NCBI RefSeq assembly: GCF_003457605.1
Contig: NZ_QRAN01000013.1
Span: 1-64,000 of the forward strand
DNA length: 64,000 nucleotides
Direction: 5' to 3'
From: Seongchinamella sediminis
Lineage (GTDB): Bacteria; Pseudomonadota; Gammaproteobacteria; Pseudomonadales; Halieaceae
Shown: positions 32,824 through 41,870 of the stretch, piece after piece
Layout of the letters: the number at the start of each line of letters is the position of its first letter
How positions within the stretch are numbered: the stretch's first letter is position 1
The notes under the pieces: model-generated
What the model was told of the DNA's origin: nothing
Databases searched by the model: none
What the model saw: the letters and a program-made list of their open reading frames with translations, nothing else
Translations under genes and position numbers: made by a program

Positions 32824-32900
32824 TGGTAGCTACGGGTGGACTTGAACCACCGACCCCAGCATTATGAATGCTGTGCTCTAACCAGCTGAGCTACGTAGCC
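32824..32900 (-). tRNA. tRNA-Met (anticodon CAT)
   Basis: A 77-base cloverleaf with encoded CCA. The acceptor stem GGCTACG pairs with CGTAGCT (G-U at the first pair); the D-arm contains AGCTCAGCTGGTTAGAGC; the anticodon arm GCATT-CAT-AATGC places CAT at 32864-32866; the T-arm is GGTGG-TTCAAGT-CCACC. The close match to the enterobacterial elongator methionine tRNA and the presence of a normal acceptor stem argue for elongator tRNA-Met rather than initiator. Confidence 0.93.
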
Positions 32901-33209
32901 ACTTCAGCAATGGGACCGGGGTCCCGAAGAGGCGCGCATTTTCCGGAATTTGGGGGGGCAAGTCAAGCCTGCCCGGGCATTGTTTTCGCCGGCCGCAGAG
33001 CGCGCAGCCCAGCCCCATCGCCTGGCGAGCCCCCCCCGGTTCTAGCGAGTAAACGGGGACCGCAGCGCCCCCTGGGGTCGCACTATCTAAACCACGCCTC
33101 CCGGGAGAGGGCATTTTTCCGCCGCATTGATCCAGCCAGCCCTCTACCCCCGTAACAGCTCGTCGATTTGATCACTTATCGCCGCTGCAACAACGGCAAG
33201 GAGAACAGT
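32901..33209. other. Intergenic region upstream of tRNA-Met and the steroid-reductase gene
   Basis: Divergent intergenic region. The tRNA promoter is listed separately. The remaining sequence is very GC-rich with a G-run; an open frame across it overlaps the tRNA and is not a gene. No clear promoter for the plus-strand gene was found apart from its AAGGAG ribosome-binding site at 33198-33203. Confidence 0.5.
32938..32966 (-). promoter_or_regulatory. Promoter of the tRNA-Met gene
   Basis: On the minus strand, TTGACT (32961-32966), a 17-base spacer and GAAAAT (32938-32943) are followed by the GC-rich discriminator GCGCGCC, typical of stringently controlled stable-RNA promoters. Transcription would start about 30 bases before the mature tRNA 5' end. 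Confidence 0.65.
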
Positions 33210-34004
33210 ATGGAATGGCTGATGTCGGCCGAGGGCTATCGCATGGTCCTGATCGGGAGTTTTATTTACGCCGGGGTCATCCTGGTGGGCGCATTCATGT
33301 CCAGGGCCCCCTACGGCCGCTTCGGCGCCGAGGGGGTGGGGCTGTCGCTGTCACCGCGGCTGGGCTGGTTCCTCATGGAGCTGCCCGCCACCCTCAGCTT
33401 CCTGTGGTTCTACCTGCACGGGCAGAACGCCACGGAGCTGGTGCCGATGATCTTCCTCGGCGTATGGCTGGTGCATTATGGCAATCGCGGTTTCGTGTTT
33501 CCCCTGTTGATGCGCGTGGCGAAGGGCGCCAAAGGCACCTTTGGCCTGCTGGTGGTGGTCGCCGGCTGGCTGGTGACCACGCTGCACGGCTACCTCAATG
33601 CGGTATTCATCTCGCACCTGTCCACCCACCTGACCCCCGAGTGGCTATCTGACCCGCGTTTCCTCATCGGCATGGCGATCTATGCCTTTGGTTTCATTAT
33701 GAATGTGCACTCCGACGCCATCATTCGCAACCTGCGCAGCCGCCGGGAAGTGGAGAGCGGCGAACGGGTGTACCGGATTCCCACTGGCGGCCTGTTCCGC
33801 TATGTCACCAATCCCAGTTACTTCACCGAGCTGCTGTCTTTTACCGGCTTCGCCATCGCCACCTGGTCGCCGGGCGCCCTGTTCGTGCTGCTGGTGAGCG
33901 CGGCCAACCTGGTGCCCCGTGCTTTCCAGGTGCATCAGTGGTATCGCGACAAGTTCAGTGACTACCCCGCGGATCGCAAGGTCCTGATCCCTTACCTGCT
34001 GTAG
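33210..34004 (+). CDS. 3-oxo-5-alpha-steroid 4-dehydrogenase family (SRD5A-like) protein
   Basis: 264-aa membrane protein with about six to seven helices. It has the family's C-terminal block: IRNLRSRREVESGERVYRIPTGG then LFRYVTNPSYFTELLSFTGFA and a final YRDKFSDYP segment, which forms the NADPH site of steroid 5-alpha-reductases. The Gln/Glu-Tyr pair of the substrate site can be sought in helices 2-3 (WFLMELPATLSFLWFY). Homologues reduce the 4-ene of 3-oxosteroids or polyprenol-like lipids. The ATG at 33210 follows AAGGAG by 6 bases. It is followed after 4 bases by an alpha/beta hydrolase gene. Confidence 0.88.
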   Translation: MEWLMSAEGYRMVLIGSFIYAGVILVGAFMSRAPYGRFGAEGVGLSLSPRLGWFLMELPATLSFLWFYLHGQNATELVPMIFLGVWLVHYGNRGFVFPLLMRVAKGAKGTFGLLVVVAGWLVTTLHGYLNAVFISHLSTHLTPEWLSDPRFLIGMAIYAFGFIMNVHSDAIIRNLRSRREVESGERVYRIPTGGLFRYVTNPSYFTELLSFTGFAIATWSPGALFVLLVSAANLVPRAFQVHQWYRDKFSDYPADRKVLIPYLL

Positions 34005-34008
34005 GAGA

Positions 34009-34770
34009 ATGAATGTGAACAAGGTACCCACTCCACCGCCCATTGGCCTTGCCCTGTCCGAATTTGGCCGCGCCGGCGCCGAGGGCCTGCGATTGGCGAC
34101 CGGGCTGCGGCGGCTGGTCCGCGAGCACGCCGGCGGCGATGGCCACCCGGTACTGGTCATGCCCGGCTACGGCGCTGCTGACGGCTCCACGGGAGTCCTG
34201 CGCCACTTCCTGCAGCGCATTGGCTACCGCCCCTTCGCCCTGGGCTTGGGGCGTAATGTGGAAGGCCTGGAGAACCGTATCCAGAGCGTGGACGACGCCA
34301 CCCGCTTCCGCGAGCGCATGGTGGAGGAGGCGGTGGAACGCATCCGCGACATCCACCGGGAAACGGGCGAGCAAGTCAGCCTGGTGGGCTGGAGCATGGG
34401 CGGCTTGTATGCACTGGATGCATCGCGCCTGGTGCCGGAACTGACGCGCCGGGTGATTACCCTGGGCTCGCCGTTCGGCGACCCGCGGGGCACCAGCCTG
34501 TTCATGCTCATGCGCCGCCTCAGCGGCAGCACTGTGCCCCTGGAGATGCAGGATTTCGACAGCTGGCTGGACAAGGCCGCCGAGCCGGCGGTGCCCACTC
34601 GGGTGATCTACAGCGAACGCGACGGCATTGTCGGCGCCCAGATTGCGCGGCTGCCGGATTCGCCCTACACCGAGCACGTGCAGGTCGATTCCAGCCACAT
34701 GGCCTTCGCCCTCAACCCGAGCGCCCTGGCGGCAGTGGCCGAAAGCCTGGCAATGCAGCCGGTGCATTGA
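34009..34770 (+). CDS. Alpha/beta hydrolase
   Basis: 253-aa hydrolase-fold protein with the oxyanion/strand segment HPVLVMPGYGAADGST, nucleophile elbow GWSMGG, probable acid in YSERDGIVG and base His in VDSSHMAFA. The N-terminal about 40 residues are a helical extension. Lipase- or PGAP1-like hydrolases of this kind act on esters. The ATG at 34009 is very near the TAGGAGA sequence; a GTG two codons later is an alternative start. It is likely cotranscribed with the steroid-reductase-like gene. Confidence 0.88.
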   Translation: MNVNKVPTPPPIGLALSEFGRAGAEGLRLATGLRRLVREHAGGDGHPVLVMPGYGAADGSTGVLRHFLQRIGYRPFALGLGRNVEGLENRIQSVDDATRFRERMVEEAVERIRDIHRETGEQVSLVGWSMGGLYALDASRLVPELTRRVITLGSPFGDPRGTSLFMLMRRLSGSTVPLEMQDFDSWLDKAAEPAVPTRVIYSERDGIVGAQIARLPDSPYTEHVQVDSSHMAFALNPSALAAVAESLAMQPVH

Positions 34771-34827
34771 GGCGATCACGGCGCAGGCAGTGTATGATCC
34801 CGCCCTGGGAAGGAACTGACTGCGCCT

Positions 34828-35649
34828 ATGGATCTTATCGTCTTCGACCTCGACGGCACGCTTCTCAACCGGGAGTCGCGGCTGTCTGATTACACCCGCG
34901 ACACCTTGCGCATGCTGGGTGAGCAGGGCATTGCCTATACCGTCGCAACCGGCCGCACCCTGCACGCCAGCAGGGACCTGCTGCGCGACAACGGCTTTGC
35001 GCTGCCGCACGTCTACAAGAACGGCGTGGTCATCTGGAACCCGGGCGATGCGGCTTACAGTCATCGCTATCTGCTCACCACTTACGAGGTGCGTCACATT
35101 CTGGAGGCCTTCCTCTCCCGTGGCGTCACCCCGTTTCTGTTTACCCTGGAACCGGACGGCCGTCACGCCGTATATCACCCGCCGCTGCAGACCCAGGAAG
35201 AGCATCGCCTGGCCCGCATGATCAGCAGCGATCGCGGCCTGCCGGTACTGCCGGCGGCGTCGCTTCCCGGCGACGCGGAACTGACCAATATCAGCGCGCT
35301 GGGGCCGCGGTCGGCTATCGAGGCGGTTACTGCCCTGGTGGCGGACGACGAGCACCTGGTGGCCTACATGGGCAACGCGATTGAGGGCAATGACCTGTAC
35401 TGGGTTGACGTGCACCACAGCGCCGGCAGCAAGGGCAGCGCGGTGGCCGTGCTCAAGGAGGAGCTCGCGGTGACCAATGTCGTCTGTTTCGGCGACAGCG
35501 ACAACGACCTGTCCATGTTCGCCACCGCTGACGAATGCTACGCCCCGGCCAATGCCAAAGAGGCGGTGCGAGCTGCGGCTACTACGGTCATCGGCCACCA
35601 CGACGAGGACGGCATTGCCCGCTTCCTGCGCGAGCGCTTTCGGCTGTAG
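34828..35649 (+). CDS. Cof-type HAD-superfamily phosphatase
   Basis: 273-aa HAD hydrolase: motif I DLDGTLLN with the catalytic Asp pair, motif II TVATGRT, Lys in motif III (HSAGSKGSAV) and motif IV FGDSDNDLSMF. The large C2 cap (about residues 80-195) places it with Cof/YidA sugar-phosphate or nucleotide phosphatases. The physiological substrate is not evident. Confidence 0.9.
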   Translation: MDLIVFDLDGTLLNRESRLSDYTRDTLRMLGEQGIAYTVATGRTLHASRDLLRDNGFALPHVYKNGVVIWNPGDAAYSHRYLLTTYEVRHILEAFLSRGVTPFLFTLEPDGRHAVYHPPLQTQEEHRLARMISSDRGLPVLPAASLPGDAELTNISALGPRSAIEAVTALVADDEHLVAYMGNAIEGNDLYWVDVHHSAGSKGSAVAVLKEELAVTNVVCFGDSDNDLSMFATADECYAPANAKEAVRAAATTVIGHHDEDGIARFLRERFRL

Positions 35650-35796
35650 CGGCGGCGACTGTCCCGGACTGGCTGGCCAGCTAGACCGGGATAGAGATTC
35701 TACCGCCCAGCGGGCGCGCAGCGCTTGCCCTGTGATGGGCCTGCGCTAGAATCCTGCCTCACTAGCTGACAGATTTGCGGCAGAGGGAGAGGGACG

Positions 35797-36633
35797 ATGG
35801 AGTACTGGCTGGCCTGGTTTCACGAAACCAACAACGGCGTCGAGGTGAAGGAAATTGCCCGCGCGGCAGAGCAACTGGGATACGCCGGTATCGCCCTGTC
35901 CGATCACGTGGCGCTGCCCAGGGAGCAGCAGAGCCGTCATCCGCTGCGCGGTATTCCCTACGACCCCGCGATCCCCAATATTGAGCCCATCACCACTGCC
36001 GCCACCATGGCCGCGGTCACCGAATCCCTGCGCTTCATGACCTATGCCTACGTGATGGGCATGCGCGACCCGTTTACCGTGGCTAAGCAGGTCGGTGCCC
36101 TGGCCGACCTCAGCGGCAACCGCTTCGCCCTGGGCATGACCCCGGGCTGGAATCGCGACGAGATCGCCCTGCTTGGCCACGATCCGGCCACTCGCGGCAA
36201 GCGCTTCGTGGAATCCATCGATGTGATCAAGGGGCTGTGGAGCCACGACCTGTTTACTTACCACGGCGAGCAGTACCACTTCGATGAGGTGGGCCTGAGC
36301 CCGCGCCCGGCACAGGCGCCGCCGATTTTCGTCGGCGGCAATTCCCCTGCCGCCATCCGGCGCGCCGCTGACAACGCGGGCTGGATCGGCATGAATCACC
36401 CGGTAGAGGAACTGCGTCCGCTGCTGGCGCAGCTCGACGAGTTGTCTGAGGGCCGGGCGCAGACGTACGTGATCGCCTCCCAGGCGCTGTCCGACGCTTA
36501 CGTGGGGCAATTGACCGAGATGGGTGTGCGCGGCGTGGTGTTGATGCCGTGGCCACTGGACGTGCCTGCCGCAGTGCCGCTGGCTGACAAGATCAGCGCA
36601 ATGGAGGCTGTCGCCACCTACTGGCGCAATTGA
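35797..36633 (+). CDS. LLM-class flavin/F420-type oxidoreductase
   Basis: 278-aa TIM-barrel protein of the luciferase-like superfamily, with IALSDHVALP near strand 2, LRFMTYAYVMGMRDPFTVAKQVGALADLSGNRF in the centre, GMTPGWNRDE and PPIFVGGNSPAAIRRAADNAGWIG, all standard for the TIGR03619-like F420-dependent group. Whether it uses F420 or FMN in this organism cannot be decided from the sequence. The ATG follows GAGGGAGAGGG, a strong ribosome-binding site. Confidence 0.88.
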   Translation: MEYWLAWFHETNNGVEVKEIARAAEQLGYAGIALSDHVALPREQQSRHPLRGIPYDPAIPNIEPITTAATMAAVTESLRFMTYAYVMGMRDPFTVAKQVGALADLSGNRFALGMTPGWNRDEIALLGHDPATRGKRFVESIDVIKGLWSHDLFTYHGEQYHFDEVGLSPRPAQAPPIFVGGNSPAAIRRAADNAGWIGMNHPVEELRPLLAQLDELSEGRAQTYVIASQALSDAYVGQLTEMGVRGVVLMPWPLDVPAAVPLADKISAMEAVATYWRN

Positions 36634-36742
36634 CCGCTACCACCCCGGCCCCGTGGCAGCTGCCTGACGGCAAGTTCATGCCGTTCGGGGTGAGGTGTGC
36701 GAGCTTATCGGAGAGACCGACCACAACACTGAGAGGCCCTCG

Positions 36743-37408
36743 ATGCTGAAAGCCCTGTTTTTTCCGCTTTTTTTAAGCTGCTTCGGCATGTCCGCCCTGG
36801 CGGGCGAAGCGCTGGTGAATATCAAGGACTACGCCCCGCAGATAAGCACGGAGATACGTTACGCCGGCAGCGATAATTTCGTCGGCGAAGCGGTGGACGG
36901 TTACACGGCGCCGAATTGCCTGCTGACGCCACCGGCCGCCGAGGCCCTGGCGGCGGCCCAGGAGGAGTTTGCGCGCTTTGGGCTGGCTATTCTCATTTAC
37001 GATTGCTATCGGCCGCAACGGGCCGTCGATCACTTCATGCGCTGGGTTGCAGATCCTGGCAACAAACAGGGCAGGCAGGCCTATTACCCCAAGCTGGCGA
37101 AGGGGGAACTGGTGCCCGAGGGCTATATCGCTGCTAAATCCGGCCATTCCCGCGGCAGCACCGTAGACCTTACCCTGTACTTCACCGACAGTGGCCAGTT
37201 GCTCGATATGGGTACACCCTGGGATTTCTTCGACCCCCTTTCCAATACCGAAAATGCGGACATACGCGCGCCGGCCCGCGCCAACCGCCTGCTGCTGCGC
37301 AGTGTCATGGCGCAGCACGGTTTCCGCAACTATCCTGGCGAGTGGTGGCACTTTACCCTGGTGGATGAGCCCTTTCCCGAGCGTTATTTCGACGTGCCCG
37401 TGCGCTGA
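36743..37408 (+). CDS. Exported D-Ala-D-Ala dipeptidase (VanX/DdpX family)
   Basis: 221-aa zinc dipeptidase with a signal peptide (to about residue 20, MSALAG). Zinc ligands His135 and Asp142 (SGHSRGSTVD) and His203, with catalytic Glu200 (GEWWHF), have exactly the 7/58/3 residue spacing seen in VanX. It hydrolyses D-Ala-D-Ala, here probably in the periplasm. The ATG at 36743 has GAGAGG upstream. The next gene is murQ, so the pair suggests peptidoglycan turnover rather than vancomycin resistance (there is no vanH/vanA). Confidence 0.92.
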   Translation: MLKALFFPLFLSCFGMSALAGEALVNIKDYAPQISTEIRYAGSDNFVGEAVDGYTAPNCLLTPPAAEALAAAQEEFARFGLAILIYDCYRPQRAVDHFMRWVADPGNKQGRQAYYPKLAKGELVPEGYIAAKSGHSRGSTVDLTLYFTDSGQLLDMGTPWDFFDPLSNTENADIRAPARANRLLLRSVMAQHGFRNYPGEWWHFTLVDEPFPERYFDVPVR

Positions 37409-37666
37409 CGGCCGATTCATCGGAGTCACCGATAGTTATCAACTTCTTATAGCGGCATGCTTCGTTACACTGGGGGGCAAGACTGCAACAGTGCCCGCAT
37501 GAGCATCGACCTCTGTTACCCGTACGCCAGTGAGCAACTGGCCGTTTTTCGTCGCCGCGAGCTCGCTATAATAGAAGTGGCACGGGCCATTGATAATGTC
37601 ACCCAGAGGGGGTCAGTTGGCGCCGGTGCCACCCGTGTGCAGTGCAGAGGACAGCAGGGAGCAGCC

Positions 37667-38560
37667 ATGGATCTGGACCTGACGACGGAATCGCGCAACC
37701 CGAACTCGACCTTGCTGGACCAGCTCTCGACGCGGGAACTGGTCCGCCTGTTCAACCGGGAGGACAGTCTGGTGGCAAACGCTGTTGCCGACCAGGAAGC
37801 GGCGATAGCAGACGCGGTCGACGTGATCGCAGAACGCATGCAGCGGGGAGGGCGCCTGGTCTACATTGGAGCGGGCACCTCAGGCCGGCTGGGGGTCCTT
37901 GACGCGGCGGAATGCCCGCCTACCTTCAACACCCGGCCCGGGCAGGTCATCGGCCTGATTGCCGGCGGAGACGCGGCCATGCTGCACGCTGTTGAGGGGG
38001 CGGAAGATTCGCCACATCTGGTCCGGCAGCAGCTGGCAGAGATTGGCCTGGGCGAGCAGGACGCCGTAGTCGGTATCGCCGCGAGCGGCCGCACACCCTA
38101 TGTACTGGGTGGGCTGGCCTACGCGCGCGGTGTCAGCGCCGCAACCGTCGGCCTCACCTGCAATGCCGGGGCGGAGATCGAGGCTCACGCTGACATCACC
38201 ATCGCCCCGGTTGTCGGTCCCGAAGTGCTGGCCGGGTCCACCCGGCTCAAGGCCGGTACCGCCACCAAGATGGTACTCAATACCCTGAGCACCGGGGTGA
38301 TGGTGCGGCTGGGTAAAACCTACGGCAATCTGATGGTCGACCTGCGAGCGACCAACAGCAAGCTCGCCTATCGCAGCCTGGTGATACTTCGTGAGATCAC
38401 TGGAGTGGATGAAGAGCGGGCCCATGCCTTGCTCGACCGCTGTGGTGGCGAGCTGAAGACGGCGATCGTCAGCGAATTACTCAACCTGCCCGCTGCTGCC
38501 GCCCGCGAGCGAATCGCCAGCTGCGAAGGCAACCTGCGCCGGGCCCTGGAGTTGCTGTGA
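37667..38560 (+). CDS. murQ: N-acetylmuramic acid 6-phosphate etherase
   Basis: 297-aa SIS-domain lyase that cleaves the lactyl ether of MurNAc-6-phosphate to GlcNAc-6-phosphate in cell-wall recycling. Conserved opening ESRNPNSTLLDQLSTRELV; sugar-phosphate site YIGAGTSGRLGVLDAAECPPTF; catalytic Glu in GAEDS; second conserved block STRLKAGTATKMVLNTLSTGVMVRLGKTYGNLMVD-type. The ATG at 37667 (GGGAG upstream) gives the usual length; the longer open frame is not needed. A TATAAT at 37567-37572 may be its -10 box, with a weak -35. Confidence 0.96.
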   Translation: MDLDLTTESRNPNSTLLDQLSTRELVRLFNREDSLVANAVADQEAAIADAVDVIAERMQRGGRLVYIGAGTSGRLGVLDAAECPPTFNTRPGQVIGLIAGGDAAMLHAVEGAEDSPHLVRQQLAEIGLGEQDAVVGIAASGRTPYVLGGLAYARGVSAATVGLTCNAGAEIEAHADITIAPVVGPEVLAGSTRLKAGTATKMVLNTLSTGVMVRLGKTYGNLMVDLRATNSKLAYRSLVILREITGVDEERAHALLDRCGGELKTAIVSELLNLPAAAARERIASCEGNLRRALELL

Positions 38561-38787
38561 ACCCGCGTACTCTCGTCGTGGACGGGGGTGGCCCAAAAAC
38601 CGAAGTTCGTCCTGCCGTCGTCGGGGGCAGTTTCAGTGGGGCATTTTTGTGAAATACCTCGCGCACAGCCGAACCAGCTTCGCGGGCCACGCGCTTGAAC
38701 ATGGCCTGCAGTCCGAAAACGCCTTTTCCCGTGGTGACCGTTGATCTGTAGTTTGGTAGAGGGTGATTGTCGCTGATCGAGGGGCCT

Positions 38788-41700
38788 CTAGGACTGGCGC
38801 GCCGCCACATCCCGTCCCAGGTACATATATACCGCGGGCAGCACGTAGAGGGTGAACAGGGTGCCGATGGTCATGCCGGAGGCGATCACCAGGCCCATGG
38901 AGAAGCGCGCCGAGGCCCCGGGGCCGGTGGCGATCAGCAGCGGCACCATGGCCAGCACCAGGGCGGCGGTAGTCATCAACACCGGGCGCAGGCGCACCGA
39001 GGCGGCTTCCTCGATGGCCTCGCGCTTGGCCATGCCCTCGTCCTGCAGCCGGTTGGCGAACTCAACGATCAGGATGCCATGCTTGGAGATCACTCCGATC
39101 AGGGTGACCAGGCCTACCTGGGTGTAAATGTTCAGGGTGGCCCCGGTGACCTGGAACATGGCCAGTGCGTTCAGGCACAGCAGCGCACCGCTGATTGACA
39201 TCGGTACCGTCACCAGCATGATTATCGGGTCGCGGAATGACTCGAACTGCGCCGCCAGTACCAGGTAGATCAGCAGCAGGGCGAAGAAGAAGGTCGCTAC
39301 CAGCGAGCTGCCCTCGGTCTTGAACTGACGGCTCAGGCCGGCGTAATCCACGCTGTACTCGCGACTCAGTACCTCGTCGGCGATGCCCTCCAGGGTGGCC
39401 AGCGCCTCGCCCAGGTCGATCCCTGGCCGTGGTATGCCGCTGAGGGTGACCGCGTTTAACTGCTGAAAGCCGCTTAGCGAGCGCGGCACGACGCTGGTTT
39501 CCAGGGTCACCAGGGTGCTCAGGGGGATGAGCTTGCCGCTGCGGGTCCGAGTATAGTAGTTGCGCAGGTCCCCGGTGGTCAGGCGCTGCTGGCGCTGCAC
39601 CTGGGGGATGACCTTGTAGGAGCGGTCGTTCATCGAGAAGCGGTTGACGTAGCTGCCTGACAGCAGGGCACTGAGGTCCGCGCTCAGGGTCTGCATGTCC
39701 ACGCCCAGCAGGGCCGCCTTGTTGCGGTCGATGAGCACCTCCTGCTGGGGTTTATCGATCTTCAGATCCTGGTCGATAAAAATGAACTTGCGACTCTCCC
39801 GGGCGCGCTTGAGTACCTCCTGCGCGCTGTCGTTGAGAATGGAGTACTCCAGCGTGGTGTTGATCACGAACTCCACCGGCATCACCCCCCCAACCGGCAG
39901 CGGCGGCGGGTTGATGGCGTTTACCTGCAGTCCGGCGATGGCCTGGGTGCGGGGCTGGATGGTTTGCTCCAGCACCTGCGTGGAGCTGCGCTGGCGCTCG
40001 CTCCAGGGCTTGAAGATGAAGCCGCCATACGCGCCGTTGGTGCTGCCGGAGCCACCGGGGCCGGTGCCATTGAACAGGAAATTGACGTCGATTTCTGCGG
40101 TCTCGCGGGTTATCTGGCCTATCTCGTGGGTGTAGGTCTCCATGTACTCGAGGGTGACATGGGGGTCGGCCTCGGCGATGTAGAAAATCAGCCCCAGGTC
40201 TTCCGGCGGCGCCAGTTCCGAGGGTGAGCGCAGGAACAGAAAGTAGCAGGAGGCGAGGATCACCGCACCGAAGACGATCATGCCGGCGCGATCATCCATG
40301 ACCCGGTTCAGGTCCCGCTGGTACACCCGGCGCAGGGCCTCGAAGCGCTGGTCCAGCCAGTGCTCCAGTCTGTTGTCGTTGCTGCCGGCATCGCGGCTGA
40401 GCATTCTGGCGCACATCATTGGCGACAGGGTGAGGGCCACCAGCCCGGAGATCAGCACCGCGCCGGCCAGGGTAAAGGCGAACTCGGTGAACAGGGTGCC
40501 GGTAAGCCCGCCGATAAAGCCAATGGGCAGGTACACCGCCACCAGGGTGGTGGTCATGGCCACGATGGGCCAGGCCAGTTCGCGGGCGCCCTTCAGGGCG
40601 GCGTCCACCGGGGCCATGCCCTCCTCGATGTGGCGGTGGATGTTCTCCAGCACGATGATGGCGTCGTCCACCACGATACCAATGGCCAGTACGATGGCCA
40701 GCAGGGTCAGCAGGTTGATGGAAAAACCCATCAGCTGCATGAGGAACAGCCCGCCGATCAGTGACAGCGGCACTGCGACCGCGGGAATCAGCACTGAGCG
40801 CATGGAGCCCAGGAACAGGAAGATCACCACAATCACGATCACCATGGCTTCGACGATGGTGGCTTGCACGTCGTTGATGGCGTTTTCAATGTAGACCGTC
40901 GCGTCGTAGTTGATAGCGCTGTCGATACCCTCGGGCAGGCGGGGCTCGATGACGTTGTAGTAGACATCGCGCACGCCGGCAATAACCTCCAGCGCGTTGG
41001 CATCGGTGGCCACGTCTACCTGGATGAATACCGCTTCCTTGTCGATGAACATGGAGGAACTGTCGTAGCTCTCGTTACCCAGTTCCACTGCGGCGACGTC
41101 CCCCAGGCGAACAATGGCGCCGTCCTTCTCCCGCAGCACCAGCTGTTCGAAGCCTTCAATGGTACTGATGTCCGTGTTGGCCTTGAGGTTGACGGTGACC
41201 ATGCTGCCCTTGGAGCCGCCCACGGCCGACAGCACGTTGTTGGCCTCCAGCGCGGCGCGAACTTCGCCGGCGGTCACGTCCAGGGCGCGCATGCGCTCCT
41301 GGTCAAGCCAGATGCGCATGGCAAACACCGCCGAGGATTCCGCCGTGGCGCGCTGCACACCGGGCAGGGTGGTCAGCTTGGGTTCCACCTCGCGAATGAC
41401 GTAGTCCGCCACGCGGTTGATAGGCAACTCGTCGCTGGTAAAGGAGATGTACATGTTGCCCACCTGCTCGCCCACGGCGAGGGTGATTACCGGGTTCTCC
41501 GACTGCCGCGGCAACTCGTTGCGCAGCTTGTTGACCTTGGTCACCACCTGGGTCAGCACCTCGTCCGGGTCAGCGCCGGTGCGCACATGGGCGGTGATGG
41601 TGCTGATCCCCCGGTTGGAACTGGAAGTGATGTAGTCGATGTCCTCTGCTGTGGCGATCTCCTGCTCCAGCGGCGTGGTGATGAAGCCCTTGATCAGTTC

Positions 41701-41868
41701 GGCGTCGGCACCGGTGTAGACAGTGGACACGGTGACGATGGCGTTTTCGATCAGCGGGTACTCGCGTACGTTGAGTTCACTGGCGGCGCGCAGGCCCAGT
41801 ACCACCAGGAACAGGCTGATCACGGTGGCCAGCACCGGTTTGTGGATGAAGATGTCGGTGAATTTCAT
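38788..41868 (-). CDS. RND multidrug efflux permease (HAE1 family)
   Basis: 1026-aa inner-membrane pump with 12 helices and two large periplasmic loops, opening MKFTDIFIHKPVLATVISL. The proton-relay acids are visible in helix 4 as VVDDAIIVLENI, and a second copy has GVISKHGILIVEFANR. Permease of this kind exports drugs, detergents or metabolites from the periplasm through a TolC-like channel with the adaptor encoded just upstream (2-base gap). No TetR or two-component gene is adjacent, so regulation is unknown. Confidence 0.95.
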   Translation of the reverse strand: MKFTDIFIHKPVLATVISLFLVVLGLRAASELNVREYPLIENAIVTVSTVYTGADAELIKGFITTPLEQEIATAEDIDYITSSSNRGISTITAHVRTGADPDEVLTQVVTKVNKLRNELPRQSENPVITLAVGEQVGNMYISFTSDELPINRVADYVIREVEPKLTTLPGVQRATAESSAVFAMRIWLDQERMRALDVTAGEVRAALEANNVLSAVGGSKGSMVTVNLKANTDISTIEGFEQLVLREKDGAIVRLGDVAAVELGNESYDSSSMFIDKEAVFIQVDVATDANALEVIAGVRDVYYNVIEPRLPEGIDSAINYDATVYIENAINDVQATIVEAMVIVIVVIFLFLGSMRSVLIPAVAVPLSLIGGLFLMQLMGFSINLLTLLAIVLAIGIVVDDAIIVLENIHRHIEEGMAPVDAALKGARELAWPIVAMTTTLVAVYLPIGFIGGLTGTLFTEFAFTLAGAVLISGLVALTLSPMMCARMLSRDAGSNDNRLEHWLDQRFEALRRVYQRDLNRVMDDRAGMIVFGAVILASCYFLFLRSPSELAPPEDLGLIFYIAEADPHVTLEYMETYTHEIGQITRETAEIDVNFLFNGTGPGGSGSTNGAYGGFIFKPWSERQRSSTQVLEQTIQPRTQAIAGLQVNAINPPPLPVGGVMPVEFVINTTLEYSILNDSAQEVLKRARESRKFIFIDQDLKIDKPQQEVLIDRNKAALLGVDMQTLSADLSALLSGSYVNRFSMNDRSYKVIPQVQRQQRLTTGDLRNYYTRTRSGKLIPLSTLVTLETSVVPRSLSGFQQLNAVTLSGIPRPGIDLGEALATLEGIADEVLSREYSVDYAGLSRQFKTEGSSLVATFFFALLLIYLVLAAQFESFRDPIIMLVTVPMSISGALLCLNALAMFQVTGATLNIYTQVGLVTLIGVISKHGILIVEFANRLQDEGMAKREAIEEAASVRLRPVLMTTAALVLAMVPLLIATGPGASARFSMGLVIASGMTIGTLFTLYVLPAVYMYLGRDVAARQS

Positions 41869-41870
41869 GG

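Noticed and set aside
32868-33155. 95-aa plus-strand frame
   Set aside because: It overlaps the tRNA-Met gene and its promoter and has a low-complexity Pro/Arg composition.
36743-37408. Vancomycin-resistance cluster
   Set aside because: Only the VanX-type dipeptidase is present; vanH and the D-Ala-D-Lac ligase are absent and the neighbour is a wall-recycling gene.
38561-38787. Minus-strand frame after murQ that resembled a fragment of a transposase or recombinase
   Set aside because: No catalytic motif, terminal repeats or start codon context could be seen; treated as intergenic sequence.
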